Assembly: GCF_958298935.1 (NCBI RefSeq)
Contig: NC_084927.1
Coordinates: 15,280,001 to 15,344,000, forward strand
Source: Phragmites australis
Taxonomy: Eukaryota > Streptophyta > Magnoliopsida > Poales > Poaceae
Length of the DNA: 64,000 nucleotides
Reading direction: 5' to 3'
The notes beneath the pieces are model-generated. The model saw only the letters and a program-made list of their open reading frames with translations, was not told the DNA's origin and ran no database searches. This document shows positions 22,533 to 34,975 of the stretch, one piece after another (position 1 is the stretch's first letter; each line of letters opens with the position of its first letter). Made by a program: the position numbers and the translations under genes.

Positions 22533-24086
22533 TGTACCAAAAATGGCCCTATTAGGCCATGATTGTGATTTTTGTGATTAATGACAACATAGTCATTAGG
22601 ACTAACATGTTTGTCAAGAATATAAATTATTAGGTTTCATATACATGAAGAATCCACCGCAACTGGGAAACAATTTGATTGAATTGGAGAAATCCTAGAA
22701 ATATTATTCTCACTGGATAGTCCGGTGCAGAGGAGTTTGCACTTACCGGAGCATATACCAGAAAGATGGAAAACTAAGTTGAAATCAAATTATACTCACC
22801 GGAAGGTCTGATGCTCAAGATATTACACACACCAGAGTGTTTTCACTCATAGGAGGAAATAAATGACTTCACCAGATAGTCTGGTGATCTGTGTGCTTTA
22901 CACAGCGAAGTATTTGTTCTAGAGAAGACTGCATCTATCGAAGACTGAAGATCAAAACACCGGAAGGTCTGGTGATTAGATGACAGTGCACACCGGATTA
23001 TTTTCCAGAGAGTTTGCAAAGAGATAGAAATCAACACACCGAAAGATCCGATGATCAGAAGATCTACACACCGGACAGTTGAACAGGGAAGAAGATGGCT
23101 TGGTCATGCTCAGGACAACACGTCGGATAGTCTGGTGATGGAAGTGAAGGATACACCAGATAATCTGGTGTTCAGAATGTATTTTAGTGGGGTTCCAATA
23201 GCTAGTTGCTAAAGTTGTACTCATCGAATGGTCCGATGCTTGTACTACTGTTGTCACTGAATCATCCGGTGTTCACAGTAAGTTTGAGCCATTGGAGCAA
23301 CGGCTAGTCCACGGGGTTGAGGCTATAAATAGCCTTCCACTCAATCATTTGAAGCTGCTGGAGTCCATAGAAAGCTCATACACACTTGAGAAGATATCCA
23401 AGCTACTAAAGTGATTAAAGTAATCATTCAAGGCAATTAAGTACAAGATTAGTGAGTGATTAGTGCTTATAGGCCTAGAGAGAAGTGTTTCTAGGTGCTG
23501 CAACCTAGAGAGTGGATCAAGGAGTGATTCAACCATGTACTGAGAGGTACGCTGGCGCCCTGGAGTCTTGCTAACTCGCTAGTAACTTGTTGACCCTCCG
23601 ACTTGGTGTGGAGCAGTGGCAAGAACATTGTGCGGGGACCTGGAGACCCTTGTATTTTGTGACTAAAGCTCTAAAGTGAAGACGACGTACAAGTGACCAA
23701 AAGAGAGGTTAGTGGTGAGACCTTGCCTTGGTAGCTTTGTAGCTCATCGTGCTTGATGACTTTGTAGCTCAAGAGCAGTGAGTGGAAGAGACTTGGCAAC
23801 CGGAAGCATATCCTTTATGGAGCTCCAACGTGGACTAGGGGTGGCTTATGTGCCACCGATACTAAAGGATAAAAATCCCTTGTGCCGAGTTTGTCTCTCT
23901 ACATACTTGCAATTTACCTTGCTAGAGTAGGTTGCAATCATCTTAAGTGGTCGAATAGACACACTAGATAAACCTAGAGCGCATTTAGATATAAATTGAG
24001 ATATGTTTACCTTATGAAGTTTTTGGAGCCACTAGTTTCTAAGTGTCCTAATTCACCCATCCCCTCTTAGGACGTCAGCGATCCCT
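22533..24086 (+). repeat. 3' LTR of copia element 2
   Basis: Starts tgtaccaaaaatggccc after the purine tract and is alignable with the other LTRs up to gatccct at 24086, where TNP2 sequence begins abruptly. It has CCGG-type dyads from about 22715 to 23270 and a TATA box near 23322. Confidence 0.88.
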
Positions 24087-26153
24087 GCTGGAATAATTGT
24101 TTGTGGGTATCGGATGTATACAAATGAGAATTTTTCACCATACGCACAATGGTGTTCAAAAAAATCTAAGATTAGCCAGCCCTTGGTAACCTACCGAGCC
24201 AGACTATCGAAGGCCACTTTGCATGCATGCATTGATTGGATGAAACAGAGAGCTTGTGGCTAAAGAACTGCTAAAAAATGGTGTATCTGGGTCATCGTAA
24301 ATTCTTCACAAGGATCACCCGTACCGCAACAATATGAGAGCTTTTGATGAGAAAGTTGAGACTCGACCACCTCCTAAGCATCACACTGGGAGATAGGTAT
24401 ATGAGATGGCAAAGGGACTTAGGGTTATCCTTGGAAAGAGACACGGGAGTACACCGGTTCTGAAATCTAATCTTAGAGCTCCTGTGTTCAAAAAGAAATC
24501 TTGTTTTTATGATTTAGCTTATTTGTCAGATTTGGTGGTTCGACATGCAATTTATGTCATGCATATTGAGAAGAACGTGTGTGATAACTTGATTGGTACA
24601 TTAGTAGACATACCGGGCAAAACAAATGATACACTCCAAGAATGGAAGGACATGAAACGTTTGAATCTTAGATAGGATCTACATCTCGAAGATATGGAAG
24701 AAGGTGACAAATATCTTGGTCCCGCTAGCTACAGTCTGAGTAAGTTAGAGAAAATTGCAATGTGCGAGTGTTTGCATGGAATCAAAGTTCCATCCGGTCA
24801 CTCCGCTGATATAAAAAGACTAGTAAACTTGAAAGATTTAAAATTAACTAGCATGAAATCTCATGATTATCATGTGTTGATAACACAAATGCTTCCAATT
24901 GCAATTAGAGCTATTCTGTCACCGAAGGTACGAAACCCAATCATAAAGATGTGTTCATTCTTCAACAAGACATTACAGAAGGCCATCGATCTGACCAAAC
25001 TAGATAAGTGTAGCAAGACGCGGTCAAGACTCTATCCCAGCTTGAGGTGTGTTTTCCTCCATCATTTTTTGATATCATTGTGCATCTCATTGTTCACATT
25101 GTGAAAGAGATAAGGATTAACGGCCCCATGTTTCTGCATTAGGTGTACCATTTCGAGAGGTTCATGAGAGTTCTGAAGAAATATGTTTGTAACCGAAATC
25201 GACCGGGAGGTTGCATGGCTGATGATTGAGAAACCGAGGAGGTCATTGATTTCTACGTCGACTACATGAATCTCTAATTGATTGGTGTGTTTGTATCTCA
25301 TCATGAGGAGAGGCTACAGGGGAAAAGGACGATAGGAGCAAACTAATTTTGCACTAACGATCTTGTTTCATTCACAAAAGCACATTTCGTAATTCTACAA
25401 CAATCAGTTGTAGTGGACCCCCGTATGTCGAAGAACACCAGAAGATACTACGCACCAAAAACCTAGGAAAGTCCTATGTTTGGATAACGCGAGAGCACCG
25501 AGATCATTTTGGCGTCTGGTTATGTAGACAGGTGATGGATAAGTAGATAGAGTATGCTCAGTTGAATGTGTTGGCTGACAGATCGTCAACTACAATCCTC
25601 ACATTCTAAGGGTATGATATAAATGGTTATACATTTTATACGAGAGCGCAAGATAATAAGAGTGCCAGCTAAAATAGCGGTGTCCGTATAGATGCCTATG
25701 ACTACAATGGCAATATGGAGACCTACTATGAATTCATATAGGAGATCTAGAAGCTCGACTATAGAGTGTTAAAGGTTCCTCTCTTCCAGTGCCAATGGGT
25801 CAGACTCCTATGGGGCGTAAAGATCGACAAGTACGGTATAACTGCAGTGGACTAAAAACTCGTTGGATATAAAGAAGAGTCATACATACTTACGAAAGAT
25901 GCTACGAAAGATTTCTATGTAAAGGACCCGGACCCGGACTCGGACCTGGCTAACAAGGAGGGGCGCCACGTCATTCAAGGAAAAAGAATGATTGTTGGAG
26001 CAGAGAATGTCGTCGATGAGGAAGACTACAATCAATTCGACACGCTACCTCCTTTCAGAGAGGGCGCTGACCTAGGTCTCAAGGAAGACAATGACAAACC
26101 TCCCTATGTACACCATGATCATAATGAAGGGCGAATCGTTAAACCAGATTAAG
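24087..26153 (+). pseudogene. TNP2-like CACTA transposase, second copy (copy B), central to C-terminal part
   Basis: 24087-24806 repeats the TNP2 region already seen in copy A, here without the copia element. It continues through ATRAILSPKVRNPI to a DUF4218-like block (about 25014-25280: QLEVCFPPSFFDIIVHL, FERFMRVLKKYV, ATEEVIDF-like) and a DUF4216-like block (about 25690-25930: QCQWVRLLWGVKIDKYG, DATKDFYVKDP). It ends near 26153 with an acidic tail and stop. This order of domains is that of full-length TNP2 proteins. Many stops interrupt it. Together, A and B supply one complete domain set with a 720-bp overlap. Confidence 0.87.
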
Positions 26154-26780
26154 TAGCTTTATTTGCACATAATGAAGGGCATGAATTACTATGCATTAAT
26201 AAAGGGTATGAATTTCTATGTATTAATGAATGCATCTTTACTATTGATTTACATTAGCTATAGGTATGAGCATATTTATTTTTAATTTTTAATTAATTAA
26301 AAAATTTATTCATGAAATTTAGGTATATAGCAAGCTCCAGTTATAATTTTTAATTAATTAGCATGCCCCAATATAGAAATTTAGGTATGAACATATTTAT
26401 TTTCCATTTTTAATGAGTTAGAAAATGTATCCATGAAATTTAGGTAGATATTGACCTCCAATTAGATTTTTTTAATTAATTAGCAAACCCCAATATAGAA
26501 ATTTAGGAATGAGCATATTTAGTTTCCATTTTTAATGAATTATAATTTATTAATGAAATTTAGGTATATAGCAAACTTTAGGTATGAAATTTAGATATAT
26601 AGCAAGTTGAAATTAAAATAAATATGTTTTGAAATTAAATTTAATATGAATATTGGCTTGTTGGAGATTAACTGAATGTTAATAAAGAATTTCAGTACCA
26701 ACTACAATGAAAACACTTGAGTAACGCAGCGGTTTGTTCGGTCTTACTCTAGGGCAGGTCGTGGGTTTGAGTCTTGGTGC
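26154..26780. other. AT-rich spacer downstream of TNP2
   Basis: It contains three or four degenerate copies of a block (gcatatttatttt...taatgaattagaaa...ttaggtatatagcaagctccaatt) also found at 7380-7830 near the element's left end. No coding sequence or RNA gene is seen. Confidence 0.6.
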
Positions 26781-26814
26781 GTGAGCGTAGCACAAACAAT
26801 TTTTTTGCTCCACC

Positions 26815-26990
26815 CCCACCCGACGCCGACAGTGAAAGGGGTTTCACTGCCAGTGAACCTCTAGGGCCGGCAATGAAAGGGGTTTCGCTGCCAGCCTAAG
26901 TCATGAGCTAGTAGTGAAGGTCTCCTTTCATTTCCAGCTGTCCTCTTAAGCTGGCAGTCAAGGCCCTCCCCTATAAAACCAAACTACATG
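26815..26990. promoter_or_regulatory. Internal block of CACTA subterminal-type motifs with a TATA box
   Basis: A GC-rich island repeats gccggcaatgaaaggggtttc and ccgacagtgaaaggggtttc, and later has agctggcagtcaag, motifs otherwise found at the element's termini (for example 36590-36615). A TATA box (tataaaa at about 26972-26978) follows. It probably drives the second CACTA gene, and the terminal-type motifs could let the transposase bind its own promoter. No CACTA terminus or target duplication is present here. Confidence 0.5.
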
Positions 26991-27659
26991 TTGCATCCCC
27001 GAGGACTTAGAATTTTCCACCTTCTAGGCTTTCTCTCTATCTTCCTCCGCCGAATTGCCTCCCGCACGTCGTCCTGAAGCACCACCGGCTCCGCCATCCC
27101 TGCCCTCGGAGGAGAAGGACTAGGTGGCCCGTCTGCGCCATGTCCTTATGCACGCCGCTAGATTTGCTCTAGCTATGTGAGGCTCGGTTTTACCTCTGTT
27201 ATGTGATAGCTCTCCTACATTTTGTTTGCCCAAGCGTCGTTTAGCTGCTGCTGTCAATTTCGGTGCGAGTATCAATTCATAGGATGTAATTGATTTATGA
27301 CTTTATACTGGAATTTGGTCTAGCTCTATGGTGGATGGATCAATGGTTTGGTTCAGTTCTGAACACTGTTATTTTGTTTACTGAAGGACAGCAGCCGCAC
27401 GTATGCGAGGTTATGCGTTAGGGGTTGTCATCAAGATCTTAGCTAGCTGACATCTGTTCCTATACTTGGTTTATGGTGTGCTATTGAACAGTTAGGAAGC
27501 AGGGTAAAAGTGAGCCATGGGTCCAACTGTTGTAATCAAAACTAAGAGCAAATGTTTAAAAAGAACCATGTTGTCTAGATTTTCTTGCTAGAGGTTGATC
27601 TGGTCCTTCGCTGCTATTGAGAATATATGCTCCTATGCTTGATCTTGCTCTATTATGAC

Positions 27660-27806
27660 ACTCAAAACATGCTAAGAACATATATATACTTGCTTTATCT
27701 AGCTTATATTTACATGCTAAGAACAGAAATTTACTTGATCTAACTTATATTTACTTGCTAAGAACAGATACTTACTTGATCTAGCTTATATTTACATGCT
27801 AAGAAT
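27660..27806. repeat. 41-bp tandem repeat
   Basis: The phrase (a/g)cttatatttac(a/t)tgctaagaa begins at about 27702, 27743 and 27784, a constant 41-bp period; a partial fourth unit lies just upstream. Units carry cttgatctagcttatatttac. Confidence 0.8.
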
Positions 27807-28659
27807 AATTTCTCCCTTTTTCATCCCTCCTACTAATTCTCATTTTTGGAGAAAGCTTTGGCCAAATGAATGGCTGGCCATGACCTCCCTCCTATTTACA
27901 GCACAAGGTGCTACATGCCTTCATGTTAAGCTTTGATTTGTGGCAAACTTGTGATTTGAGGTGGTTTTGGAGGTTAAGTGTGAAAGAGTTTCTACAAAGT
28001 TGAGGGTGTTCTTTGCTTCCTTTTTGCTAAAAATGATAAGAACAGATACTGCTTCTTCTCTCTATGTTGTCTTTCTACTAAAAATGATAAGAACAGATGA
28101 TGCTCCTCTCTCCTGCCTTTCCACTACTGTTGCTCTTTCTCTCTGTTGTCTTTTTACTTAACATTATAAGAATATATGCTCTTTTCTAAAGTTTGGAGCC
28201 TTTTATATATTTTTATTTATGGAAAAGATTTTCTTGGTTTTTCCATGCTTAGCCTCCTACATTAAATGCTCTCTTCGGATAAGCAAATATTTGTTTTGAA
28301 ATACAACTCCTCCAAGTACTTTGGCCCTTGTCAAATAATCAATATTTGTATGAGGGCCCTTGGCATGGTCGGTTTCCTATTTTCTAGAAGTGAAATTATG
28401 AGATTTTCCGAGAGGGTGGAGAGGGAAAAAAAAGATCCAAGAGGGAAGAGAGGAAATTAGAGTTTATGGTATGTGCTAGAGTGAAAATCATGATCGGTGC
28501 AGGCACATAGCACTTGATTAGCCAGTGAAGCTAAATAAGCTATTAGATTCTGAAAGCTTCTTCAGCTTCATGGGCTAAAAATAAGCCCCATGAACCTTCT
28601 TCTCTCTTGATTTTGGCTAAGAGACCATACTTCCTTTTTTCTTTAGCAAATGTGTTGTA

Positions 28660-29120
28660 TTATTTAATTATGTACTATGAGTTATAATTATGTAATCACG
28701 ATATTATACTCCTTTTTGGGCAAAAAATTGTATTATTTAACTACATAGTATGAGTTGTGTACAGAAACAAACAGATTATGATAATGTACTTTTTTGTTAA
28801 ATGTGATTATAATGTACTCATTTACAATATTGTTAAATTTCAGATTGGACACTTGAACTTGTAATGTTAACTTTAAATATGCTCGATGATGTTACATATG
28901 TGTTGAACTGGTGGTAGTTGGACTGCTATATATAACTCGGTGATAGTTGGACTGTCTATGCTGGTTGCTAGCTCACTGGTGTTTTGTACTCTCTTTTTTT
29001 GGCAAAAGTGTTGTATTATTTAATTATATAGTATGAGTTATGTAAAGACACAAACAGATCAGATAATGTACTTTTTTTTGTTGAATGTGGTCATAATGTA
29101 CTCATTTCCAATATTGTATC
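28660..29120. repeat. Direct repeat pair about 120 bp long
   Basis: Blocks at about 28722-28840 and 29000-29120 share tgtattatttaa, tagtatgagtt, aaacagat, ataatgtactttttt and aatgtactcattt in the same order. A third, shorter piece lies at 28650-28700. They look like an internal duplication within the CACTA. Confidence 0.7.
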
Positions 29121-29259
29121 TATATGCATTCTATCTATCGACTCCCTCCCGGTTATCTTACTCTTTCAACAGCCTCCCTCCCTCGTTAGTTTTCTCTCTA
29201 TCTCCCTTCTTCCTCAACTATCTATCTATAGAACACTTAACCGCTTGTCGTCATCCTAT

Positions 29260-30400
29260 GCAGAACAATCAAGAAGGGATGGCACCACCAACCGCTCATC
29301 GCCATCATATGCTGAACACTCAGGAAGGTGGCTCCTCCGATCCAGCCCAGGTGCCGAAAGGAGATGTGTCCCCATCAAACATTGAAGAAGGTAGCCCGAG
29401 CAACTACCTCAATCTGGACCAAACATATGCTAGTGGAGGCGATGAGATAATTCATAAGTAGATAAATGCATATGTTGTACACATGATCATACAGCTTCTC
29501 AATACTTTTTTCGCTTATGTGTAGATGCCTGATGCTCCAGAGGGTCGTGACAATGATCAATCCTAGGAGCGGTATCATGTCCGAGGTCCCTTGAATATGC
29601 CTGGAGGACGATTTTTCATCACGGAGGTCTCACCAGCTAGGGAGCCAACTGCACCAGAGAAAATTCTGGGGTCATACGAGTCAATTTGTGAAATAGATAT
29701 TAAGGATCACGTGCCTATCAACTACAGATTATGGACTGGCGAATGAGGTGATCCACACGTGGTTCTTGATTGAATCATGAATGACATCTTGTGGCCATCA
29801 TATTAGGGAAGTTTGAGTTCCCTGAAGAGACAGATATGGAAGTAGTTAAGTGTAAGGTGCTAATGATGAGGTGCCTTTCATTTAAGAATTAGAAGGGCAC
29901 ACTGAACCTATGTGCAAAAAGGTACAATGTCAGATTTCAGCAAATGACCGCAACTGGAAGATCATCAGCAAGCTTTTGCGGAGTACAAATTGTCAGAAGA
30001 AGCACATAAGTTGAGTGAGGTGAACAAAGCAAACTCGAAGAAGAACCTTTACCCCCACAAAGTCGACAGCTGTGGGTACGTGAGAAAAAAATGGCAGTTG
30101 CAATAAGAGCTAGATGAACTGCGAGAGAGAAGTGTCACACCTGAGATGGAAGGCTCGAACGAACGATCGATGTGCTTCCTTCGTGGGATGGGTGCTTCTT
30201 ACTCGGCTGATGAAAGCTTATGCTTTACAACCTCCAAAGACTAGGAAGTGATGCAAACTCTTGCAAAAAGGCTTGCAGACACCCATATGCAACCTGCACA
30301 AGGCTCTTTCAAGCCAAATAGGAATAGGAACGAGCTCACCTTAGCCCTAAGAAACAAGGAGCAATGTGGTCGCACATGAGGTGTTGGTGTGATGGATTGA
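29260..30400 (+). pseudogene. Second CACTA protein, Ptta/En/Spm type (Transposase_24-like), decayed
   Basis: An open stretch at about 29260-29460 encodes a Gln/Pro/Ser-rich N-terminus (NQEGMAPPTAHRHH, PKGDVSPSNIEEGSP). After a GT/AG-like break, 29525-29760 reads a segment with GPLNMPGGRF. The region around 29930-30180 has the family's C-terminal features: GYVRKKW, then ELDELRERS and MCFLRGMG. Many stops and frame changes occur. Proteins of this family are the companions of TNP2 in CACTA elements and are thought to bind the subterminal repeats. This copy is inactive. Confidence 0.65.
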
Positions 30401-30461
30401 AAATATGGATTCCCACGCACATCAACAATTACAAGAGTCAAAAGATAACCCAAGGAGAGCA

Positions 30462-30569
30462 AGATGCAGAATGAGAGGCAGAACAATCTTGGGAGGAGTT
30501 CAAGTTCTTGTATGAATTGTACCAGGAAGATGCCCTCGACGTGTTTATAATCAGAGCTTGGACTCTGTA
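30462..30569 (+). pseudogene. N-terminal piece of the CACTA Ulp1-like gene
   Basis: The frame SWEEFKFLYELYQEDALDV ending in IIRAWTL matches the start of the Ulp1-like region often found in plant CACTA elements (LFELYNLDALD...). It is followed by GTAAGTG, a good donor site. The middle of the gene, with the catalytic His, is absent: a gypsy remnant and its LTR occupy that place up to 35491. Confidence 0.6.
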
Positions 30570-30779
30570 AGTGACTTATGTCTATCTACTTCTAAAGAAT
30601 TGGAAATGTAAGTTAGAGAAGTCCGGTCCTTTTTTTTTAAGGGGGGTAGTCTTCCTAGCTAATCTTTTGATTATGGAACCAAAAGATAGATATTGGAAAT
30701 GGCTAGTTAGCAAAGGTAATGCGATAATAAAGTGTGCTAAAGGAAACTCTGACCACAGAAGTGACTGCTAAGAACAAGT

Positions 30780-31306
30780 ACTCTTTCCTCGGAATTAAGA
30801 TATGGCTTACTAAATCATCAAGGATAAGAAGATCCGCCAAGGTCAATCAACAAATGAGAAGATCATTAAAAAAAATAAAGGACACTTATCAGGAATGCTA
30901 AAGCTACGGAATTCTCAGGAATCAGAAAGCACTAAGATGTATCATGATCTCAAGGATTCTTATCAGTAGTATGGAAACAAGAGTAGTGTAGCAAAGTATA
31001 TGGTCTTATGTGACACATGTCAAAAAAGTTAGAACAGTACATCAGATACAACTGCAACCGTTGAAGATACACAGAATAGAATATCCGAGAAAATCCAACA
31101 TCCTCAAGGTAATCGATCAAGATTTGTCAAGACAGATGCGAAAGCCGTCAAAAGCAAAGTGAGCAAAGTATGTCAGGGCAATGAGGTTAACACTGAGAAG
31201 AAAACACAATTTGGAAAGCGAGAAGAAAACTTGAAGACCAAGATTACTTATCTCATTTTCGATCTGCCCGAATCTCGAGGGCGAGATTCCTTTAAGGGGG
31301 TAGATT
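30780..31306 (+). pseudogene. Remnant of Ty3/gypsy integrase (zinc-binding domain) and polypurine tract
   Basis: About 30930-31035 translates to STKMYHDLKDSY and later AKYMVLCDTCQKS, the H2C2 integrase zinc-binding segment of chromovirus-like gypsy elements; the paired Trp is mutated. It jumps straight to sequence just before an LTR, so most of integrase is deleted. A purine tract (aaggggg, about 31293-31300) leads into the LTR at 31307. The left edge is uncertain, somewhere between 30600 and 30850. Confidence 0.7.
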
Positions 31307-32600
31307 TGTAACACCCTGATTTTCAGATTTCTCAAAATTCTAAATTTTTCCAAAATTATTGAATAGCTTCACCAGTAGAATAGGTTTAAAACCTATTTTC
31401 TTAATCAATCAATCAATATATGTTATTATTTTGTGTGCATTGCACGCTGAGTTTTGTCTAGAGCCAGGTAAATGCATTAGAGTTTTTTCTTTTTCTTTCT
31501 CTTTGGTGTTTTGAGTGAAAAAGATTTTGAAAAAGGTTTTTAAAAAACTCAGTAGTGAATAAGTTAAGGATCTTAATGGTTGGAATTCAAAATCTTTGAA
31601 TTCATCATCTATTCAATCCTTGATCATACTTGATCCTTCTCTAGTTCAATTTAAATCTTATCCAAATTCTTGTTTAAAGTCAATCTCTCCTCTTTCTCAA
31701 ATTTTACCCAAATCCAAATTAAAATTCTTTATCTACTCCTATTCTTGTTCAACCTCATTTTTCGTTTCTCTTAAATTCACTCCAAGCTCGATTCAAATTC
31801 AAACCCTATTCAAATTTCTCCGCAAAAGGTCCTTTTCTAAACCCTAGATATACCTAAAGTGTGAAAAAAAAGAAAGGGTATGTTGCTACTCTTTTGAAAG
31901 AAAAAAGAATAGGAATTCCCGAAGTGGATTTCACAAATCAAAGATAAAGGATTCCGGAACAAGTAAACACGATTTTCAACTGTCTCAACAATAGAATTAG
32001 ATTAGAATAAGGAATAAAAGTCTTGCATCTCCTCCTTCAAAACCCTAGCCTCGATCGACATGTTCTTCCAGCATTTGGGCTTCATCTTGCTCAAGTCAAA
32101 ACCCTTAGCCATGTCTTCTAGATGGCCCAACAAAGGATCCACGAAATCTGCAAATTTTCGCGGAGTCCTGGATAGCCTCATCTTCTCAAGAAGTTTCATA
32201 GTTCAAAACAGTATCAAATGCAAATCTTGACAATACCAAAGTTGTAGGTCTCATAAAGAGATTCGATTTGAACCTATGGTAGTCCTCTTTTGGATAATGG
32301 AGCAAGGAGTTATTGCCCCCGAAATCAGTGCCGCGCAGATAAGTCCGAGTTCAAATAGTTTAACTTGTGGTGCATTTCTGAAAATCAATATGGCATTTTC
32401 ATAAGTTCCAATTACTACGAGAGTTGTAGATCTTTTCGAGTACTACAATTTAGAATCAAGAAATGTTCAATTTGGATTCCAGACAATGTAGATCTCATCC
32501 TCGGAATAGAGAGCTGCGAAAAAGGGAACCGTAACCAACTCGAACTCGAATTCGATTCATGTTCGGCTTGGACTCCACCTCAACCAGCCGCCCCTAGCCC

Positions 32601-32608
32601 TATAAATA
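32601..32608 (+). promoter_or_regulatory. TATA box in the 4.2-kb LTR
   Basis: tataaata preceded by gccccctagccc-type sequence and followed about 30 bases later by a CT-rich, start-like region. The motif fits an LTR core promoter. Confidence 0.5.
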
Positions 32609-34869
32609 TGAGTTGCACGTCCTCTTCTACCCCTATTCCATGCCACCAAACCCTAGAAGTCGTTGCTGCCCTGTCCGTGCGTCGTCGTTCGCCGGAGCCG
32701 CTGCCCGTGATGCGCTACCTCGTCGTCTTCTCCGCGAATCCTCCTTCCTTGACCATCAAAGAAAGGTGAGGACCGCTTCTTCTCCTCCCTTACTACTGTT
32801 TTATCATCATACTAAGTCCCTAGCCAAGCCCTAGCCTCGGCCAAAGCCTGATCTACGCCACCATGGTCATCGTCGTCGCGGACAGCTGCGCTGTAGCCGA
32901 TTGGCATCGATGTTCCCGACCGACCAAAGGTCAAATCACCAAGCCCTTTCACCGGTGCATGTTCCATGATGTTCCCCACGCCCTCACCAACCAGGTCAGC
33001 CAGTAGAGCAGCCAAACCACCGTAATCAAGGTTGACATATCTGTTGTCCGATTTCTGGACGCGTTCTGCGCACACACCCGATTTGCATTCACGTTCCCCA
33101 TCAATACGAAAGCCGTATGGATGCACCAACCGTGTCACGGCATGTCCCATCGAGTCTTCTACGTGACCCTAGGAGCCCATCCCCGTTTGTGCAGTGACAC
33201 GACCAGGACGCTATTGCCAACTACAGCATGTCACAACCATCACCCATCTCACCTTCGTTTATCGTTTTTCCTCTGAGGGGATGATCTACCAAAAACCATA
33301 TGGTAGCATAGTATTCCCGGGATATATGAACATCTCTGTTCAAACGGTTTCTCAAATTTCATAGGCAATCTCGTGGAACACAAGGGTCTAAGTTCTGCAT
33401 CTATTCGCGGTCATCACCAAACCTAGCAGCAGTCATCATTGTTTTGCCGCTACCTTGGATGACCCCTTCCAAAACCAACCACACCACTGAGTTAGTCTTT
33501 CCACGTCCTACGCTATGCTTCCCTTGTTTCACTGAAACACCACTGAAACTCACTGATGTCTGTGGCCACACGCCCGATCGCCATCTCCGACGAAACATGA
33601 ACCACCACCGCTACATAGAGTCACCAGTAGTACCCTTAACATAAAAGTGCAACCTTTGGCCTTTTTGATCCATCATAGGTGGTCGATACTAGATCTCAGC
33701 GTATCTCTTCTTTAATCCAAGATGGTACTTGCATAGCATACCAAGTCAGCGTCATACCATTCTTCTTAGCCTAGTCAGCAAAGTCTGGTTTGCCCTACAC
33801 TTTTTGAATCTTGCGCAATAATGTTGTCAAGCCTAACACAGTGATAGTGCAATAAAACCTTCCCATAGGAAGATAGTTCCGGAAAATTAGCATTTTCTTT
33901 TCAGTATAATCCATCTCTCGAAAGCTATTCTCTTTTCATCTTAACTCCGATTTAGGCGATTCTTGCGTATAAATATTTCTAAAATCATCCCTATCCAACT
34001 ATAGTATTTTAAAAGTGCTTTAATGATGTTTGGTATATTGTTCTTAGTGTTTTACTTTGTGTTGTTTGTCGGTAGTTCTCGCGATTAGTCGATAATGTTC
34101 CGGAGCAGTTCAAGGAACTTCAAGACCAAGATTTTGACAACACTAAGCAGCATTAGGTAAAAGGCAAGTGTCCTTGATCATATTGAACTTATATTTTTAA
34201 ATATTTTATTTTATAAATTTGCATGCAATGTCTGTCAATTTGATGGGTAGTCACCTATGTTAAAGTTTTACCTAGATATTCCCTTATCATTCATTGAAGC
34301 CTATGTGGTTTATGGTTAGGTGTCTTGTGGGTAGAGTTGCTTAGCCATGCTGTCAGAATGTTGAGAAGTGTCATATACATGATTAATGGAGTTATGCAAT
34401 GGTAATGATGAATTTGGTATAGTAACATGGAACCCTAGGACTTGGGCAAAGAATGGGTTTGGTGATGATGATTCGGGTGGTGGGCTTGTGGATACATTCC
34501 AGACAGAGATGTTAGGTTGGTTATTTCCCAATTGGATGTTGGATAGTTGGAGAGTCATTGCCCAAGTGTCACATATAAGGACTGGTTCGTGGAGCGACAA
34601 CTCAAAAATTACCGTACCAACCACGAGGCCGATATAGGTAAGGCTTAGCATATTGATTAGATACCTGGCTGGTATTTGTTGGAGTACCAAGACCTAATCA
34701 ATGGTCAATGCTTCCTAGTGATCTCCTGGCGGCACACCACTAGCGTGTGCTAAGTGTCTTGCAAACACGGTAACATGGAATTCACTGACTCGTGAGGAAA
34801 GCTGGACAACCTCTGCAGAGTGTAAAAAACTGTTATAACAGCCGTGCTCATGGTTATGAGAGACTTGGA

Positions 34870-34975
34870 TCCTCACATGATTAGTGGGTTATGGTTATGG
34901 TTATGGTTCTGGTACATGGAGTACTAGATGGTTGTGGTTTTGGTTATAGTACATGGAGTACTAGACGGTTATGGT
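34870..34975. repeat. Short-period ggttat(g) repeats within the gypsy LTR
   Basis: ggttatggttatggttatgg is followed by two copies of a 50-bp phrase (gtacatggagtactaga(t/c)ggtt(g/a)tgg). It looks like slippage and local duplication. Confidence 0.7.

Larger units (their letters stand above)
16052..24086 (+). mobile_element. Gag-only copia retrotransposon (element 2), chimeric flanks
   Basis: Same family as element 1. The 5' LTR is 16052-19308 (enlarged by a 1644-bp CACTA element) and the 3' LTR is 22533-24086. The left flank is tccgc, but the right flank (gctggaata) is a different TNP2 position, so there is no target duplication. The last bases of the 3' LTR also seem lost (gatccct against gatccttaca in the 5' LTR). 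The interior (19309-22532) encodes only gag. A likely origin is recombination between two related insertions, which would also explain the duplicated TNP2 segment. Confidence 0.85.
26991..29240 (+). other. Leader or intron-like region of the second CACTA gene
   Basis: A CT- and GC-rich stretch at about 27000-27170 resembles a 5' UTR; the rest is AT-rich with no coherent frame. It contains the 41-bp tandem repeat at 27660-27806 and a pair of direct repeats at 28660-29120. Because CACTA genes often have long first introns, I read it as transcribed non-coding sequence of the next gene. Confidence 0.4.

Noticed and set aside
26815..26990. A CACTA terminus near 26930 separating two elements
   Set aside because: The sequence ends in gctagtagtgaagg without TGTAGTAGTG or a matching target duplication, whereas the outer ends at 6823 and 36635 match.
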